DNA of 64,000 nucleotides from Diphasiastrum complanatum. Its lineage: Eukaryota > Streptophyta > Lycopodiopsida > Lycopodiales > Lycopodiaceae. The stretch covers positions 15,646,637-15,710,636 of the forward strand of contig CM055110.1 of the NCBI GenBank assembly GCA_029204225.1, read 5' to 3'. Positions 9,429 to 22,217 of this stretch are shown here, in pieces. The notes beneath the pieces are model-generated. The model made no database searches, had not been told where the DNA came from, and saw nothing but the letters and a program-made list of their open reading frames with translations. Numbering within the stretch: the first letter of the stretch is position 1; each line of letters starts with the position of its first letter. The translations under genes and the position numbers were made by a program.

Positions 9429-12114
9429 CTTTGATGCTCTTGACTAGCTCCAAATTGCCAACTTCCCTTTTGACTAGTTGAAGCGCTTTGAGATCAACCT
9501 CTTGATCTTCAACTTGACCATCAAAGTCATTGAACAAAATTTGTTTTCCAGATCCATTACTTGATTTTACAGCAAGATAACATCCATCCACTTGCATAGC
9601 TCCATGTACACAAGAAGATCCTCCAAAAGATGTTCCACTCTTCATAAGAGATCGATACTCAAAATCCATTGGTTGGATCCACTCCTCTTCTTTCCTTGCT
9701 TGATCTACACTTGTAGGCTCATCCAAAGAGGTTAGGAAAGCAACATAATTTCCAGAAACTACTTGCTTACCCTTTTGATCATATGTGAGCCTTGAAGGTA
9801 CTTGTCTTTCTCTTGATGTTCTCCTTGGCTTTTGACTTGATGAAGGTCCATCATCACCACCATCCAAAGTAGGATCCTTCTCATCAACATCAAGAATGTT
9901 AGATCCATCTACTTTACCATCAATCATGCTTGAAGACACCTTTGGAATGTTTCCCTCATAAAAAATGACATCTCTACCAACAATCACTTTGTTAGTAGAA
10001 GGAATGTAGACCTTGTAGGCTTTATTCACCTCACTATATCCAACAAAAATACCTCTTCTTGAAGATGGATCCTCCTTGGTCCTATCATCAAGAGTAATGT
10101 TGACATAGCATGTGCATCCAAAGGTTCTTAGAAAGTTGACACTCAGCCTCCTCTTGAATAGCATCTCAAAAGGTGTCCTTCCATCCAAAATAGCACTCGG
10201 CCACCTATTGCACAAGAAATTGGCACACAACAAAGCTTGATCCCAAAATGGTTTGTCAAGATTAGCACTTAACCTCGTAGCTTTAGCACTTTCACATAAA
10301 GTTCTATTCTTCCTTTCAGCCACTCCATTTTGTTGTGGGGTCCTTGATGTTGTATACTCCCTCTTGATCCCATGCTGATCACAAAAGGCCTTGAACTTGT
10401 TAGATATGTACTCACCACCATTGTCACCTCTCAAGCACTTGACCTTTGTCGAAAATTGGTTCTCCCTTGCATTCTTGAACTTGACAAAGACATCATACAC
10501 TTCATCCTTGCTCTTTAGTAGATAGATCCAACAAAATCTACTAAAATCATCAATGAATGTTACATACATCTTAGCTCCACTATTGCTAATTGTAGTAAAT
10601 CCATGAATATCTGAATGTACAAGTTGAAAAAGCTTTGTAGATCTAGAAATAGATCTAGTATAAAGTAGTCTATGTGACTTAGACAAAGCACAAGCCTCAC
10701 AAACATGCTTGTCATTACTTAAGGAACTTGGAAGACCAATCACAACCTTCTTCCTTGCCATTACCTCCAATGACTTGAAGTTGAGGTGTCCCATCCTTTT
10801 GTGCCAAACCTCTTGAATAGAAATTTGCTCCCTTGCAACACATCCAACTTGGTTAGCAATAACACAAGCATCAAGTTTGAACAACTTTCCTTGCCTTTTA
10901 CCTTTTCCAATCAAGACATCCTTCCTTTTGATCAAACAAGCATCTCCATCAAACTCCACCTTGAGGCCCTTACTTAGCATTTGACTCACACTAAGCAAAT
11001 TCTTGGTAATAGATGGAATAAACAAGACATCCTCCAAATGAACATTCCTATTTGTAGAGAGAGAAATAGGAATTGTGCCAATCCCTTTGATTGCACACTC
11101 ACCATCATTGGCCGTGTAGATCACCCTCTTGTCATCTCCATATGCCAACAAAGAAGTGAAGTACTCTTTGTGAAAGGTCATGTGTGAACTTGCTCCACTA
11201 TCAATCCACCAAGGATCTAGATCTCCATAATTAGAAAGCATACATGAAGACATCACAAAAGCATCATCATTTGCAGCTTGCACATCCAAACCATCCTCAT
11301 CAAGAGTAAGATTACCTTGCTTGTCTCCTTGATCTCTCTTCTTCTTGTAGCACTCACTTGCAAAGTGTCCTTTGATGCCACAATAGAAGCACTTGAGCTT
11401 TGATCTATCCTTCTTTTTGCCACTTGAAGAAGCATCCACTTGATCTTGCCCTTTAGACCACTTGCTTTTGGTTTTGCCCTTGAATTTGCCCTTTGTGAAC
11501 ATAGCATCCTCTTGAAGTGTTGATGTAGATCCACCTCTTGCTTGAAGCCTATATTCCTCATTGATCAAGATCTCTTGAAGATCCATCAAACTTGGCAAAG
11601 TCTTTTGAATAGCAATACTTTGAACAATGTTAGCATGAGCATCCAACAAGCCATTAAGAATCACTTGAATAAGCTCTCCTTCCTTAATGCTTTCATCTAT
11701 GGAAGCTAACTCATCATTTAATGCTTTGATTCTCAAAACAAAAGTACTTGGACTTTCTTTATTCTTTTGCAAACAAGAAAAGATTTGCCTTCTTAGAATC
11801 AACACTCTAGAAGTAGACTTGGATTCATAAAGCTTCTTCAATGAATTCCAAGCTTCCAAAGATGATGTGCACTTACCAACTTCCTTGAGAAGTTCATTGG
11901 TAACATTCATCTTTATCATGTGTAGAGCCTTCTTGGACCTCTTGTCATATCTCAATTGATCTTGTTGTGTTGCTGGTCTCTCCTCCAAACCTACAACAAT
12001 ATCCAGAACATCATTCATCTCAAGAAGTGACTCCATCCTCACTTTCCATAATGAATAGTTACTTGAGGTAAGCCTATCATTGGCTTCCAACATGACTCCA
12101 ATTGAGGTTGCCAT
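9373..12114 (-). pseudogene. gag-protease-integrase of element A; RT replaced
   Basis: A 913-codon frame. Residues 1-200 are copia gag. A zinc knuckle CFYCGIKGHFASEC is at 242-255 and the protease active site WIDSGASS at about 303-310. The integrase zinc-binding region spans WHKRMGH (438) to CEAC (about 473), with catalytic Asp 502 (HSDIH), Asp 564 (RGDNGGEY) and Glu 600 (VAERKNR). The frame reaches the RT entry signature EEEWIQPMDFEYRSLM at about 809-824. After SGT at about 827 all similarity to RT stops and unrelated sequence begins (cassette, about 9434-9637). The part beyond 9434 is element B's LTR. gag, protease and integrase are otherwise uninterrupted, so this copy could still make those proteins but not RT. 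Confidence 0.9.
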
Positions 12115-12694
12115 GTAGCAATGACCTGATCTTCTCTTTCAACCTGCTTCAATGCACAAAGCACTCCTTTGAACAACAACAAATGAGAAATCGTCAAGAT
12201 TTGAAACTATCTCACAAATTCTCTTCTAGTACTTACCCAAGCAAATCAACACATAGAATCATGGAATCTTGATCAACCTATGATCTATCCTCAATCTAAT
12301 GACTTTTGTCACTTCCTAAGATTAAAACACACTCAAATGAAGTCCAGCAACCTCACTATCTAGAGATCCAATCAAAATTAGGGTTTTGACAAAATCACAA
12401 AAAATTGACTATTCCAAATCTACATGCAAATGCTGAAAATTTGATATGCAATCTATAAGCCACCACTTAGGCTGAACCAATGATCCAAAAATCGGCCAAA
12501 TCCAGCATGTGAATTCAAAAAACAGAATTGAACAAGTATATTGACCTATTTAGTATTTTGATCTACAAAAGATCCAATCTACGAAAGCAAAAAATCCGAT
12601 TTTGGTGTAGAATCCTCTCTAGCATGCTCTAGACTTGATATCTTCACCAAATCATTGATAGATCTGATTTCCTCCTTCATAACCTAAAACACAA
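12115..12694 (-). other. untranslated leader of element A
   Basis: About 580 AT-rich bases between the PBS and gag start. Nothing coding is seen. Confidence 0.6.
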
Positions 12695-12706
12695 GCTCTG
12701 AAACCA
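12695..12706 (-). promoter_or_regulatory. primer-binding site of element A
   Basis: The minus strand reads TGGTTTCAGAGC immediately after the 5' LTR, one mismatch from the tRNA-iMet consensus TGGTATCAGAGC. Confidence 0.88.
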
Positions 12707-13356
12707 TGTGAAATATTTTAGATCCTTAAGATCCAATCTACTTGAATGATCTTTGGTTAGAAAGAGAAATACACTACCAATTTCACCAATGTAGAAAAAA
12801 TCAGCATCTACACACAATTTGAGATGCAAACACTAATAGAACTTGATCAAACTTGAATGAAATGATTATTACTATTGTTGTCCGTACAAAACCAGCAAGC
12901 TACTGTATTTCACACGTGTGGATCCAAAAATAACAAATATAGATCATTCTACACATAGAATTGCAAGCAATCACCAAGATAGTGCACCAATGGATAGTAG
13001 AACCCAAGAGAACCATGTATAAGCATGAAATGAGATAGATAAGAGAGAAGATGACTCTCTCCACGAGTTACATCCTTTTATAGCAGGTCCAAACCCTATT
13101 TGGCCACTTGGCTTTCCCACCAAAATGCTAACCCTACCAATTTTGGGTCTAGATTCAATGTACCCAACTTATTCAAATTGAATCTACTCAAACTCGCATT
13201 CTATCTTTCCCACACTTTCAAAAAGTGTTTATTCAAATGAAATTTAGACTAATGAACTTTGAAAAGTCAACCTTTAAGTCGAAAACAAGTTTTGGTCTCA
13301 ACATGCCAAATATAAAAATATTGCAAAATGTGATGAAACTAGTTGAATCTTTCACA
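12707..13356 (-). repeat. 5' LTR of element A
   Basis: 650 bp, partner of 1217-1867, with CACACGTGTG at 12911-12920 and a TATA-like site near 13073-13082. Its inner end reads TGTGAAATATTT where the partner reads TGTGAAAGATTT. It is followed by the TACTA target duplication. Confidence 0.93.
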
Positions 13357-13578
13357 TACTACAACAGCAGATCGAAGGCCCTACACATGTGTGGATCTAA
13401 CAACTAATTTCTTTGAATGTGGATCTTATGGATTTAGTTTCATGAACTAAATGTGGAGAATGCTTGTGCTAATGATTAAACTTGAATTTGATAACATGAT
13501 TAACAACAACAAAACAAGCATTCAATATCCATTGAATGATCACATGCAATGAAAATAGGAGGGCCTTAGACAATGGAA

Positions 13579-13700
<122 letters not shown>

Positions 13701-14428
13701 CCCTTACAAATGAAAAAGGTGTTTAAAAAATTGGTGTCACATGCCCTTATATAGACATTCCTAGAGTTAGGGATTTTGATTCACCCAAAACCATGTGCCA
13801 TAACAACTTGACTTAAAAAGATTTTTAAGCCCAAATTGCATTTTTAACTACTTGGTTCCCTTTTCACTTTGGGCCCATCTGAGAGCGAATCTACATCTAA
13901 TTCTTGTGCCATAGGCTTGCGAGTACAATGCACCTTCTACGGGTGTCTGACATTACATTTCATGTAGATTTAGTTCATCATGTTTCTTATCCATGCAGAT
14001 TCGTCCTAGTTGCAGTAAAGGATTAGAAAGGAAGCAGGTGCTGTTGAATCGAGTGATGAATTCGGCTTGCAAAATACCATAGTTATCATGCTCATTCTAC
14101 TCCGAATTGAAATACCCTAGTTATCATGCTCATTCTACTCTCTTTGCATTTTCAATGAGGCATAGGTCAAAGTAGCATAATAACTCTTGTGGGCTGTCAT
14201 CTCAGTAGGCTCTACATGTTTGGGTGTAGATTTGCAAGGATCTTCTGGGATCTCCCTTTCTATTAGACCATGGAAGATTGATCTTGGAGAATTTCCAACA
14301 TGTCTGAGGGACAAATGGTCTAGAATCATCCATCACGAGCGGATCTATTTTAACATGTCCATTGGCTATCTCAATCAGCATGTCTACTAACTCTTCAAAA
14401 TCTCGACGATCTAAGGTGGATGGTCTCC

Positions 14429-14587
<159 letters not shown>

Positions 14588-14787
14588 GGGAGGGCTTTCA
14601 TTGTCTAAGGCCCTCCTATTATCCTTGCATGTGATCATTCTATGGATGTTGAATACTTGTTTTGTTGTTGTTAATCATGTTATCAGATTCAAGTTCAATC
14701 ATTAGCACAAGCATTCTCCACATTTAGTTCATGAAACTAAATCCTTGAGATCCACATTCAAAGAAAGTAGTTGTTAGATCCACACAT

Positions 14788-17042
14788 AGCAAGAAGAGAT
14801 CATTAAGAACTCTAGGTAGGAAGTTTTTGGTACATTGTTCACCTCAAGAGGAGAATATCTAAAGCCATTAATGCCTAGATACATCCAAAGTAACGAAAAA
14901 CTGGAGCCATTGATGCCTAGGCAAACAAAAGACAATAATAAATAAAATAAAAGAAAAAAGATGCATTCCCTCCCAAATCTAGGCACCATTCCACATTTTG
15001 ATCTTGTGCTAAGGCCGGTGACAACCTTAGTTGCCTACATCCCCACTTCTAGGTAGTTTTCTCCTCTCCTCATTGGATCAAACCCATACCACATACAACA
15101 TTCACCATTGGTAGATCCAAAAAACCCTTCGTAAGCCTCATTCATGACCCCACGAGACAAGGCAAAAAAGAGGACTACATTTTTTTTTAGGTCGTTGCCA
15201 AAGAGATGGTGTTAATTTTACTCGTAAGTGATTTTTGCTTGTCTTTTGGCCATTTTTCCAAAATATAGACTTTTTACTTGCCCTACTCTTTTTCCTTGTG
15301 TAATCATGAATTTTTTACTTGTCAACCCACCAATGAGCAGAGAAGGATTTGATCTACACACAAGATGATGAGTTGAAATTGTCACTCATGCTCTCCATTA
15401 CTCACCAATTTGAATGAAAAAATTGATGTTTGTTATTTTTTACTCACCCACCCCTTATCACTGTGCCAAGTACATTGTCAGATCTATCAAAGGAGCTAGA
15501 CAAAATACTCGCATCTTTACTCACCAGATTATTCGCAAGATTACTCACACCCAACTGATTTTTACTCACCCTTTTTCATGTGGTCTTTGATCATCATTTA
15601 TAGTCCGTAGAGGCTCAATGAGTAAAACTGTGATTACTCGCACCTCTACATTACTCACCATTAGAGAATCTTGCAAGTGGTGTAGTTGGATTTGATCTTA
15701 TTGATTATGGACCAATTCATTTGGCTCTATTATCTTCTTTTTTTCTTTCTTCTTGATCCACTTATCTCCATCAAGAATAATCCACAAAAATAGTTTAAAA
15801 TCTAAAAAATGAAACATCGAAATAGTTTCAAGATATATCTTGATAAATATTTAAATCATGAATATTACCTCTGAAATTCCTTTCCCATTTCTGCAAGAGA
15901 GAGTTGACCATCTACAACTCGAGAAAGAACACTTATTATTAGCTCCGACGAGCTAATCCCTTGCATGTTCTTCCACTATGATATTCCCATTTCTGTAGAG
16001 ATTGGCTTCAGAGTTTTGAAAACTCTGCCATTTGTCAAAAATTTATCAACAAGGGCCCATACCTAAAATCAAAAGAGAATTACTCAAAAGCAATTAAAGG
16101 AATATTAAAATAAATTTTAAAACTTGAGTCTAATAACATAAATCTTGAACAGAGCATTCCAAGCCGAGTATTAAAAAAAAAATTCCTAGCCACTATGGAA
16201 AGCAAGTTGAAAAAAATTGTCGTATTCTGTAAGGCTCTACATAGGATTTTTTGAATCAAACAACAGGCCTATCTCTTGAGCACAAAGTGCCTTCAGCTCC
16301 AATTGATTCACATCTCCAATTTTTGAGACTCTCATATATTTCTTATGAAAAAATCGAATTCTTTGTATTATGGTCATTTTCATGCGGTAGTTCTGTTATG
16401 ATCCTAAGCGAGCAATTTTGCTTCTTCCACTGTCATGCCAGCAAATGCAACGGCACTAATAGTTTAGAAAGAGAAAATATGACGATATTCTTGGGATAAC
16501 TGTTTTTGGGCTTGTAAACTATGTATGCCCACAAGAACAAAAAATGGATAAGAATCTAAAACAGAAATATCAAAATTTGCAACATTCGTTCATTCCGAGG
16601 GGTCAACCAAAACAACAAAAGACATTACAATGGCATGGGTATGATCTTTAAATGCTTGTCGCTTCCTATTCAACCTCCTCCTCCTTGCAGACTGGCTCTC
16701 ACCCTCCGAAGTGATGTAAGGGTTGCTCCGCACACACTCGGGAGTGTCCATATCATGGAATCAATCCCTCAAATGCAAAACACCTGCAACAATTGGAACA
16801 AAAGCCATCAGGTTTATATCAAACATTGGGAAACAATCAAATACATTGAAACTAATTTAAGTAGACAATCAAATACACACTAACCTTACTAAACCCTACA
16901 CTTAGTTCCTCTATACCAACCAGATCAAATAGTCAATAACGATTCATCAAATGTAACATTATTCATGTGTATTGTGTGGTACAAAAATATTTCACAACAA
17001 TATTTGAATTGTAGAGCGTCACATGATTATCGACGCATAATA
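14788..17042. other. no gene seen; TTACTCACC-rich stretch
   Basis: AT-rich, no convincing frame on either strand. Between about 15200 and 15670 the motif TTACTCACC, or TTACTCGC and related forms, recurs about eight times at irregular spacing. Short T-runs occur near 15181. Confidence 0.5.
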
Positions 17043-17363
17043 GTGTTAGGATATTGATTATGATTTCTTGGATAGTTTGAGGCGTAACAATTGGTTGCAA
17101 TTATTTTTAAGCAAGGTCCACCAACAATGTAATGCAATAAGTGGGTATTTTTCTCAATAATTATTATTTCTAATTAGTATGCAGCCCTTTTGCTGGTGTG
17201 ATGCATATGAGAGAGAGATTATACAATCCTGCTTTTATCAAAAATTTATAATCCCAACAGCAAGGAATATGGGTCACCACTTTACTATGAGCATAGTGTG
17301 TTTTCCATTGTGTTTTCTTGTAAGTAGGATCTTAGGGAGCTTCCCTTACATTGATATCAGAGC
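17043..17363 (+). mobile_element. possible decayed LTR with primer-binding site
   Basis: The segment opens TGTTAGGATATTG and ends CCCTTACA. It is followed at 17351 by TTGATATCAGAGCAAGG, close to the TTGGTATCAGAGC primer site common after plant LTRs. No partner LTR and no gag follow; about 1.2 kb of non-coding sequence lies downstream. Weak call. Confidence 0.3.
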
Positions 17364-18638
17364 AAGGCTTACGAAGATTGGAAAACATGGAGAAGGGCTA
17401 CCTCTCGTCGAAATTTTGGATTGGATCATTGGAATTCACTTCCTAGGTGGATAGCAAGGGTGCAAGTGGGTGTACTATCCCGGTTTCAATGTGCATGCTG
17501 CTAAGATCCATTACTCTTGGGATTCTTTGTGGTTTTATGGAGAATTGTCCTTGAAGGCCAATTTGTGATGCTTTTTTGGAGCTTTTTCTTGTGTAGATCA
17601 AGTCTTTGGTAGATCTAAATTTTCCAGCAAGTGTACTTTTGTTTTAGGGTTCATTAATGATGAAATTTATAATGTCTGCCAGTTCTTTCCAATGATTTAA
17701 GATTCTAGGCTATGTTTTGGTCAAAATTGCTTGGTTTTTCACGCTTTTTGGCACAAAATAGATAGTAAGAACCAAAATCCAGCAGGATCAGATCAATTAG
17801 ATGGTTATAATTCTGTAAATTGGTTTTCATGTGTTAAAGAAAGAGTTGTATGTCATGAATTTCCACTTTATTGTAATGAAAAAACCAAAAAATAGCCAAA
17901 AATTAGCATTTTTGCTTGTTTTTTCATAAAGTTGGATAGCTGTAAAACACCATGTAGAGTTTTGAGGAGGTGAACCAAAGTCTTTTGAAGCTTTCCCTGA
18001 AGTTAGAGCCAAGAATTCCAGCAATTGAGCTTGTAGGAAGTCAAAAAAGTTCAAAAAATGACCATTTTTGGTGATTTTTGGGGCATGGATCTCCAAATCC
18101 ATAAGGAGACCATTTTCAAATTATTTACAGCATGATTAGCATTCCTTTTTACCTTTCCAGCAAGCTATCAGACCTGTAAATTAATGGTCGGTGGCTTATG
18201 CACCATCTCCATCAAGTTTGAAGCTATTTTGACTTCTACAAATCATGAAATCTTCGTTCTCAGCCTATACTGTATCTTAGGATCAGTATGAATGCCTCAT
18301 GGAAGTCTAATTGATTGTTTAAGACTATTGATAGCATCAATTTTGGGCTGGAATGGGTGTTTGCACGTTTTTGCATGATTTTGTCTTGTGGAAATGTGCC
18401 CTACTATAGATTTTCTGACACTCTGATTTTGCACGTGTGAAGCCTAGGTGGAAGATTGATGTGGCAAGCATATTGTTCACTTGATCTCCCTTTGTACTGA
18501 GCTTTACAGCACCCAATTTGGTGTCATATAGCCAAAGTTATGATCATTTGAAATTTTGCAGTTTTGTGAGTTTTTGGCAAGATTTGAAATTGTTCTGATT
18601 GCATGCCAGTCATTTTCCTAATTTGTAGTATTGTGTTG
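17364..18638. other. no gene seen
   Basis: AT-rich, with T-rich stretches on the plus strand and no supported frame. It could be the leader of the preceding LTR candidate. Confidence 0.4.
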
Positions 18639-19135
18639 TCATGGATTGGTTGCATGCTGATTCTCAGAGTGATTCTGACATGCATGATGGATTTCAGATG
18701 CTATCCCTATGGCAGCAAGGGCGGCCTCAGTCACGCGCACCTTGTGTGTGGCTCCCTGGAAAGTAATATAAAACTTGGATTTCTCCTCCTTCCAAGTACT
18801 GAAGGCAAGAGTGATAAAATCCATATTTATTCTCCCTAAGAAGGCTCTCTCATAAATACCCATTGCAGTAAGCAGAGGCTCCGCAAGGGTCATCCACTGA
18901 GTGACCATGCTTGTGCTAGGAAGGATCATGATATATGTTGCAGATGGGACATCACGATGGATAGTATAGCGAGGCGACTGAGATGTATATCTAGAAGACA
19001 GATGAACAGAAATGGCAAGTAATACGCACGAGTGTATATCAAAAAACAGTTCAGAAAGTTCTGACGGCTTTGGTCGCTAGAAAATTTGGCAAGAGTTTCA
19101 CTAGCACAAGTGAGGAATGAATCGAATTCAGTCAA
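18639..19135 (-). pseudogene. unidentified transposon-type ORF
   Basis: The minus-strand frame 18639-18929 encodes MVTQWMTLAEPLLTAMGIYE, RINMDFITLAFSTWKEEKSK and VRVTEAALAAIGI. The same frame extends upstream without an early stop for about 30 more residues. The style (a short conserved block ending near an amphipathic VTEAALAAIGI) recalls plant transposon ORFs found next to gypsy pol, but I cannot name the family. It lies just downstream of the decayed gypsy element on the same strand and may be its extra 3' ORF. Confidence 0.35.
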
Positions 19136-19850
19136 CTTATAGGTGAATTTGGAGGGCCCATTACACTGAATACTAGTTTGGATGACCAGTTTTGAACAGA
19201 AATTTGCAGGCTTGTATATTATTGTGAAAGTAGGCTATAAAAATCTTGGCAAAGGTTTTTGAGGACGAACGTTTTTCAGGGTTGGTGAAGGATGAACCTT
19301 CGCCCAAGAGGGTCCTTTGTCCAAGTAATGTCATAAATGCAAATTTTCAAGATCTGAACCTATGGCCAACCTAATTTTGACGTTTTAAGACCATCTAGCA
19401 TATCAGCGAAGGTTCTTAAGGAGAGTCAGGTGCTCGGCGAAGGTTCCCAAAATGGCATATTGCTGATCATTCGCCTAACTCAAAAAAAGACTTTTTTTGG
19501 AAAAGAACCTTTGCCCATCTCACTATAGATATATCTGAAGTGGATGTACAATCTGAAAGCTCAACGAAGGTTTCCAATACTATATAGGCAACTTCTGACC
19601 GAAACAATGATTGTATAAGTCATTTCCCATCAAAAATTATCTTTTGAAAATACTTTCTTTTCTTTTCTTTTTTTTCTTTTTTTTTCATTTTGATGACTTT
19701 TCTGACTTTTGTTCATCAGTCTTTCTTAATTTTTTTTTCTGTCTTTTTCAAAAAAAACTTAACAATTGAATATTGAAAACAAAAAATTGAAAATCGATTA
19801 AAAATAAAAAATCATTTAGATCATGCTTGTTGAACTTGTGGAACAGGCTA
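19136..19850. other. non-coding, with recurring GCGAAGGTTC-like motifs
   Basis: No gene is seen. GAAGGTTC-like words in both orientations occur at roughly 19255, 19310, 19404, 19435, 19500 and 19563. A T-rich and then A-rich stretch (about 19650-19815) separates them from the gypsy integrase. It may be a relic LTR of the gypsy element. Confidence 0.4.
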
Positions 19851-20999
19851 TCAAAACTTGCGTAATCGATTGTCATTCACAGGAGTATCAAATCGTTTTT
19901 CGTCCAAGTGCTTAAAAATCATTGTTCCATAGTTCAAGATTTCCTTCACTTTATACGGGCCTTCACCGGTAAAATTCAATTTTTCCTTGATCAGCTTGGT
20001 TTTGTACATCAGTGCAAGATCTCTTGCTTTTAGATTTTTTTTGTGCCATACCTTGCAGTGGGCTTTCTCTACTGCTAATGCATGAACTACCATCAATCGT
20101 GTTTTACATAATTTGTGCAAAGCTTCATGACGTAGTTGTAAAGACTTATCATCATTTAACCGTTTTGTTGCCGCTATGCGTAAAGATGGAATTAAAAATT
20201 CAATCGGCATGACAACATCTTGACCATAAACCAGTTGAAAGGGTGTTTGATTTGTACTACTTTTGTAAGCGGTTCTGAATGCCCATAATGCTGTAGACAG
20301 TTTGTGTTCCCAATCAGACCAACTTGCTTCAATTGTTTTCGTCATAATAGTGCAGAGAATCTTATTGGAAGATTCAGCTTGGCCATTCCCTTTGGGATAG
20401 TAAGGAGTACTAAATCTATGTATAACAAAAAAATCTTCCAGTAAATTCTTTATCGTTTGATTAACAAAGTGTGTACCCTGGTCATTGACAATCTTGATCG
20501 GACATCCAAATCTTATAATGATATTTTCGTAGAGAAACTTGGTCATAGATTTCGCATCGGCAACTTTGACAGCTTTGGCTTCAACCCACTTGGTCATATA
20601 ATCAGTTGCTACAATAATGTATCGGGCCTGAGATCCTTGTACGACAGGATGAATAGGACCAACATAATCCACTTCCCATTTTTCAAACGGCGCTTGCGAT
20701 AAAATCGGATGCAAGGGTTCATAGTTCCGTCTAGTAGGCCATCGTGCTTGCTGGCAAACATCACATGTCTGAAAATAATTTTCTGTGTCCTTATGAAGCG
20801 TAGGCCACCAACAACCTGATTTCAAAAGTTTGCGAACCGTAATATTGGTAGAGAAGTGTCCTCCGCCCATGCCATCATGTGAAAACATGATTAAATCTGG
20901 TATTTCATGCGGTAAAACACATCTACGTAGAATATTGTCTGATTCACGACGATATAATTGTCCTACAATCAGTTGATAAGGTCGAGTCTTATGAATCAA
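19851..20999 (-). pseudogene. gypsy integrase
   Basis: 382 codons open. The HHCC zinc-binding module uses His 41, His 48, Cys 79 and Cys 82 (HDGMGGGHF to CDVCQ). The catalytic DDE core is Asp 111 (WEVDYVGP), Asp 173 (VNDQGTHF) and Glu 209 (NGQAESSNK). The C-terminal region GEGPYKVKEIL resembles the usual gypsy GPY segment. The domain inserts the cDNA copy into chromosomal DNA. All catalytic residues remain, but the frame is cut off from the upstream pol by a TAG near 21010, and the first Met lies within the domain, so expression is unlikely. Confidence 0.93.
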
Positions 21000-21206
21000 T
21001 TGTCTCTTCTATACTTTTGTCAAAGAGTCATTCGGTTGTCCTAGCATCAGGTACTCAACAATATCCGCTGCCCACTCAGGGACTATTTCTACATAGAACA
21101 ATGTAGCATCTGGTAATTCATCATCCACTTCAGTATTAACTGGTGCGGATTCAATTCACAAAACATGGTCGGCTAGATAATGTTGCTTCCCCTTTCAAAT
21201 CACAAT

Positions 21207-22217
21207 TCAAGAGTCAAATTCAGTCAATAACAGTAACCATCTTGCAATACATCCAGTATTGCACGTCCTGTTTACCAAGTAAAGTAACGGCTGGTGATTC
21301 GTATAAAATGCAAAGTGCGTTTCCATGAGGTAATGACAAAATTTCTGAACAAAAAAAATCATGGCTAACGCTTCACATTTTGTTGTTGAATAGTTCTTCT
21401 CCGGATCTGTAAGTTGTTTGCTTGCAGATCGTATAGGATAGTCCTTCTTATAGTCACATGGCTGCGTCAAAACTGATTCAATGGCATATTTCGAGGCATC
21501 CGTGTGAACACGAAATTCAACTGTCCAATCTGGAGAACGTAGTATTGATGCTGAAGTTAATGCTTTTTAAAAATTTTCAAAGGCTTCTAACGCCTCTACT
21601 GTCCAAATAGGAACAATAGTCAGTTTGTATATAGGTCATGCTAAATCCACAAAGAAGATAATGAAAATTCGATAGTAGTTCGCATGACCCATAAACACAT
21701 AAACTCCATGAATTATTGTGGGCGGTGGAAATTCCATAATAACCTTGATTTTAGAATAATTTGTGGCAATGCCATATCACATGTCCAAGCACAACTCCAT
21801 GTGAAACCCATATTTGACATTTTCTGGATTCAAGAAATTTGATACTTGCGACATCTTTCAAATACTTTTTTCAATCGATCTAGGTGGTCTGTATCTGTGC
21901 TATGGACTCCCAGGTCATCCAAATAAGTTTAAATATTTTTGTAAATAATCTTTAAAAGCAAATTGCATTACTCTTTAGAACGAGCTTGGTGCATTACAGA
22001 GTCCAAACGACATTACTTTGTAAGCATAGGTATCCCATTCTGTTGCAAAAGCGGTTTTGTGGCGATCTGCAGTTGCAATCTTGACTTGGTTGTAACCACT
22101 AAATCCATCCAGAAAACTATAAGCTTTCGCTCTAGCAATGCAATCCAGAATGCTTTTAGTAAAAGGTAACGGAAAGTGATCCTTCTGCGTCACTTTGTTC
22201 AATGCCTTGAGATTCAC
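21207..22217 (-). pseudogene. gypsy reverse transcriptase and RNase H remnants
   Basis: 22217-21975 encodes the RT fingers/palm block (LNKVTQKDHFPLPF, AKAYSFLDGFSGYNQV, FGLCNAPSSF). Around 21935 a YLDDLGVHS motif, the polymerase active site, is readable in a broken frame. 21470-21207 encodes the RNase H block (SASKQLTDPEKNY, EALAMIFFVQKF, FYTNHQPLLYLV). Several stops and shifts lie between. Confidence 0.88.

Larger units (their letters stand above)
1217..13356 (-). mobile_element. Ty1/copia LTR retrotransposon A (interrupted by element B)
   Basis: LTRs of about 650 bp begin TGTGAAAGATT and end AATCTTTCACA, a terminal inverted repeat. They bound a minus-strand element flanked by a 5-bp target duplication TACTA (1212-1216 and 13357-13361). 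A 12-base match to the tRNA-iMet primer site lies inside the right LTR and a purine tract lies inside the left one. Without B and one B target duplication, A is about 6.0 kb. Order on the minus strand: LTR, PBS, gag, protease, integrase, non-retroviral cassette, frameshifted RNase H, PPT, LTR. The reverse transcriptase is absent, so A is non-autonomous. About 20 LTR differences counted by eye (3%) make it older than B. Confidence 0.93.
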
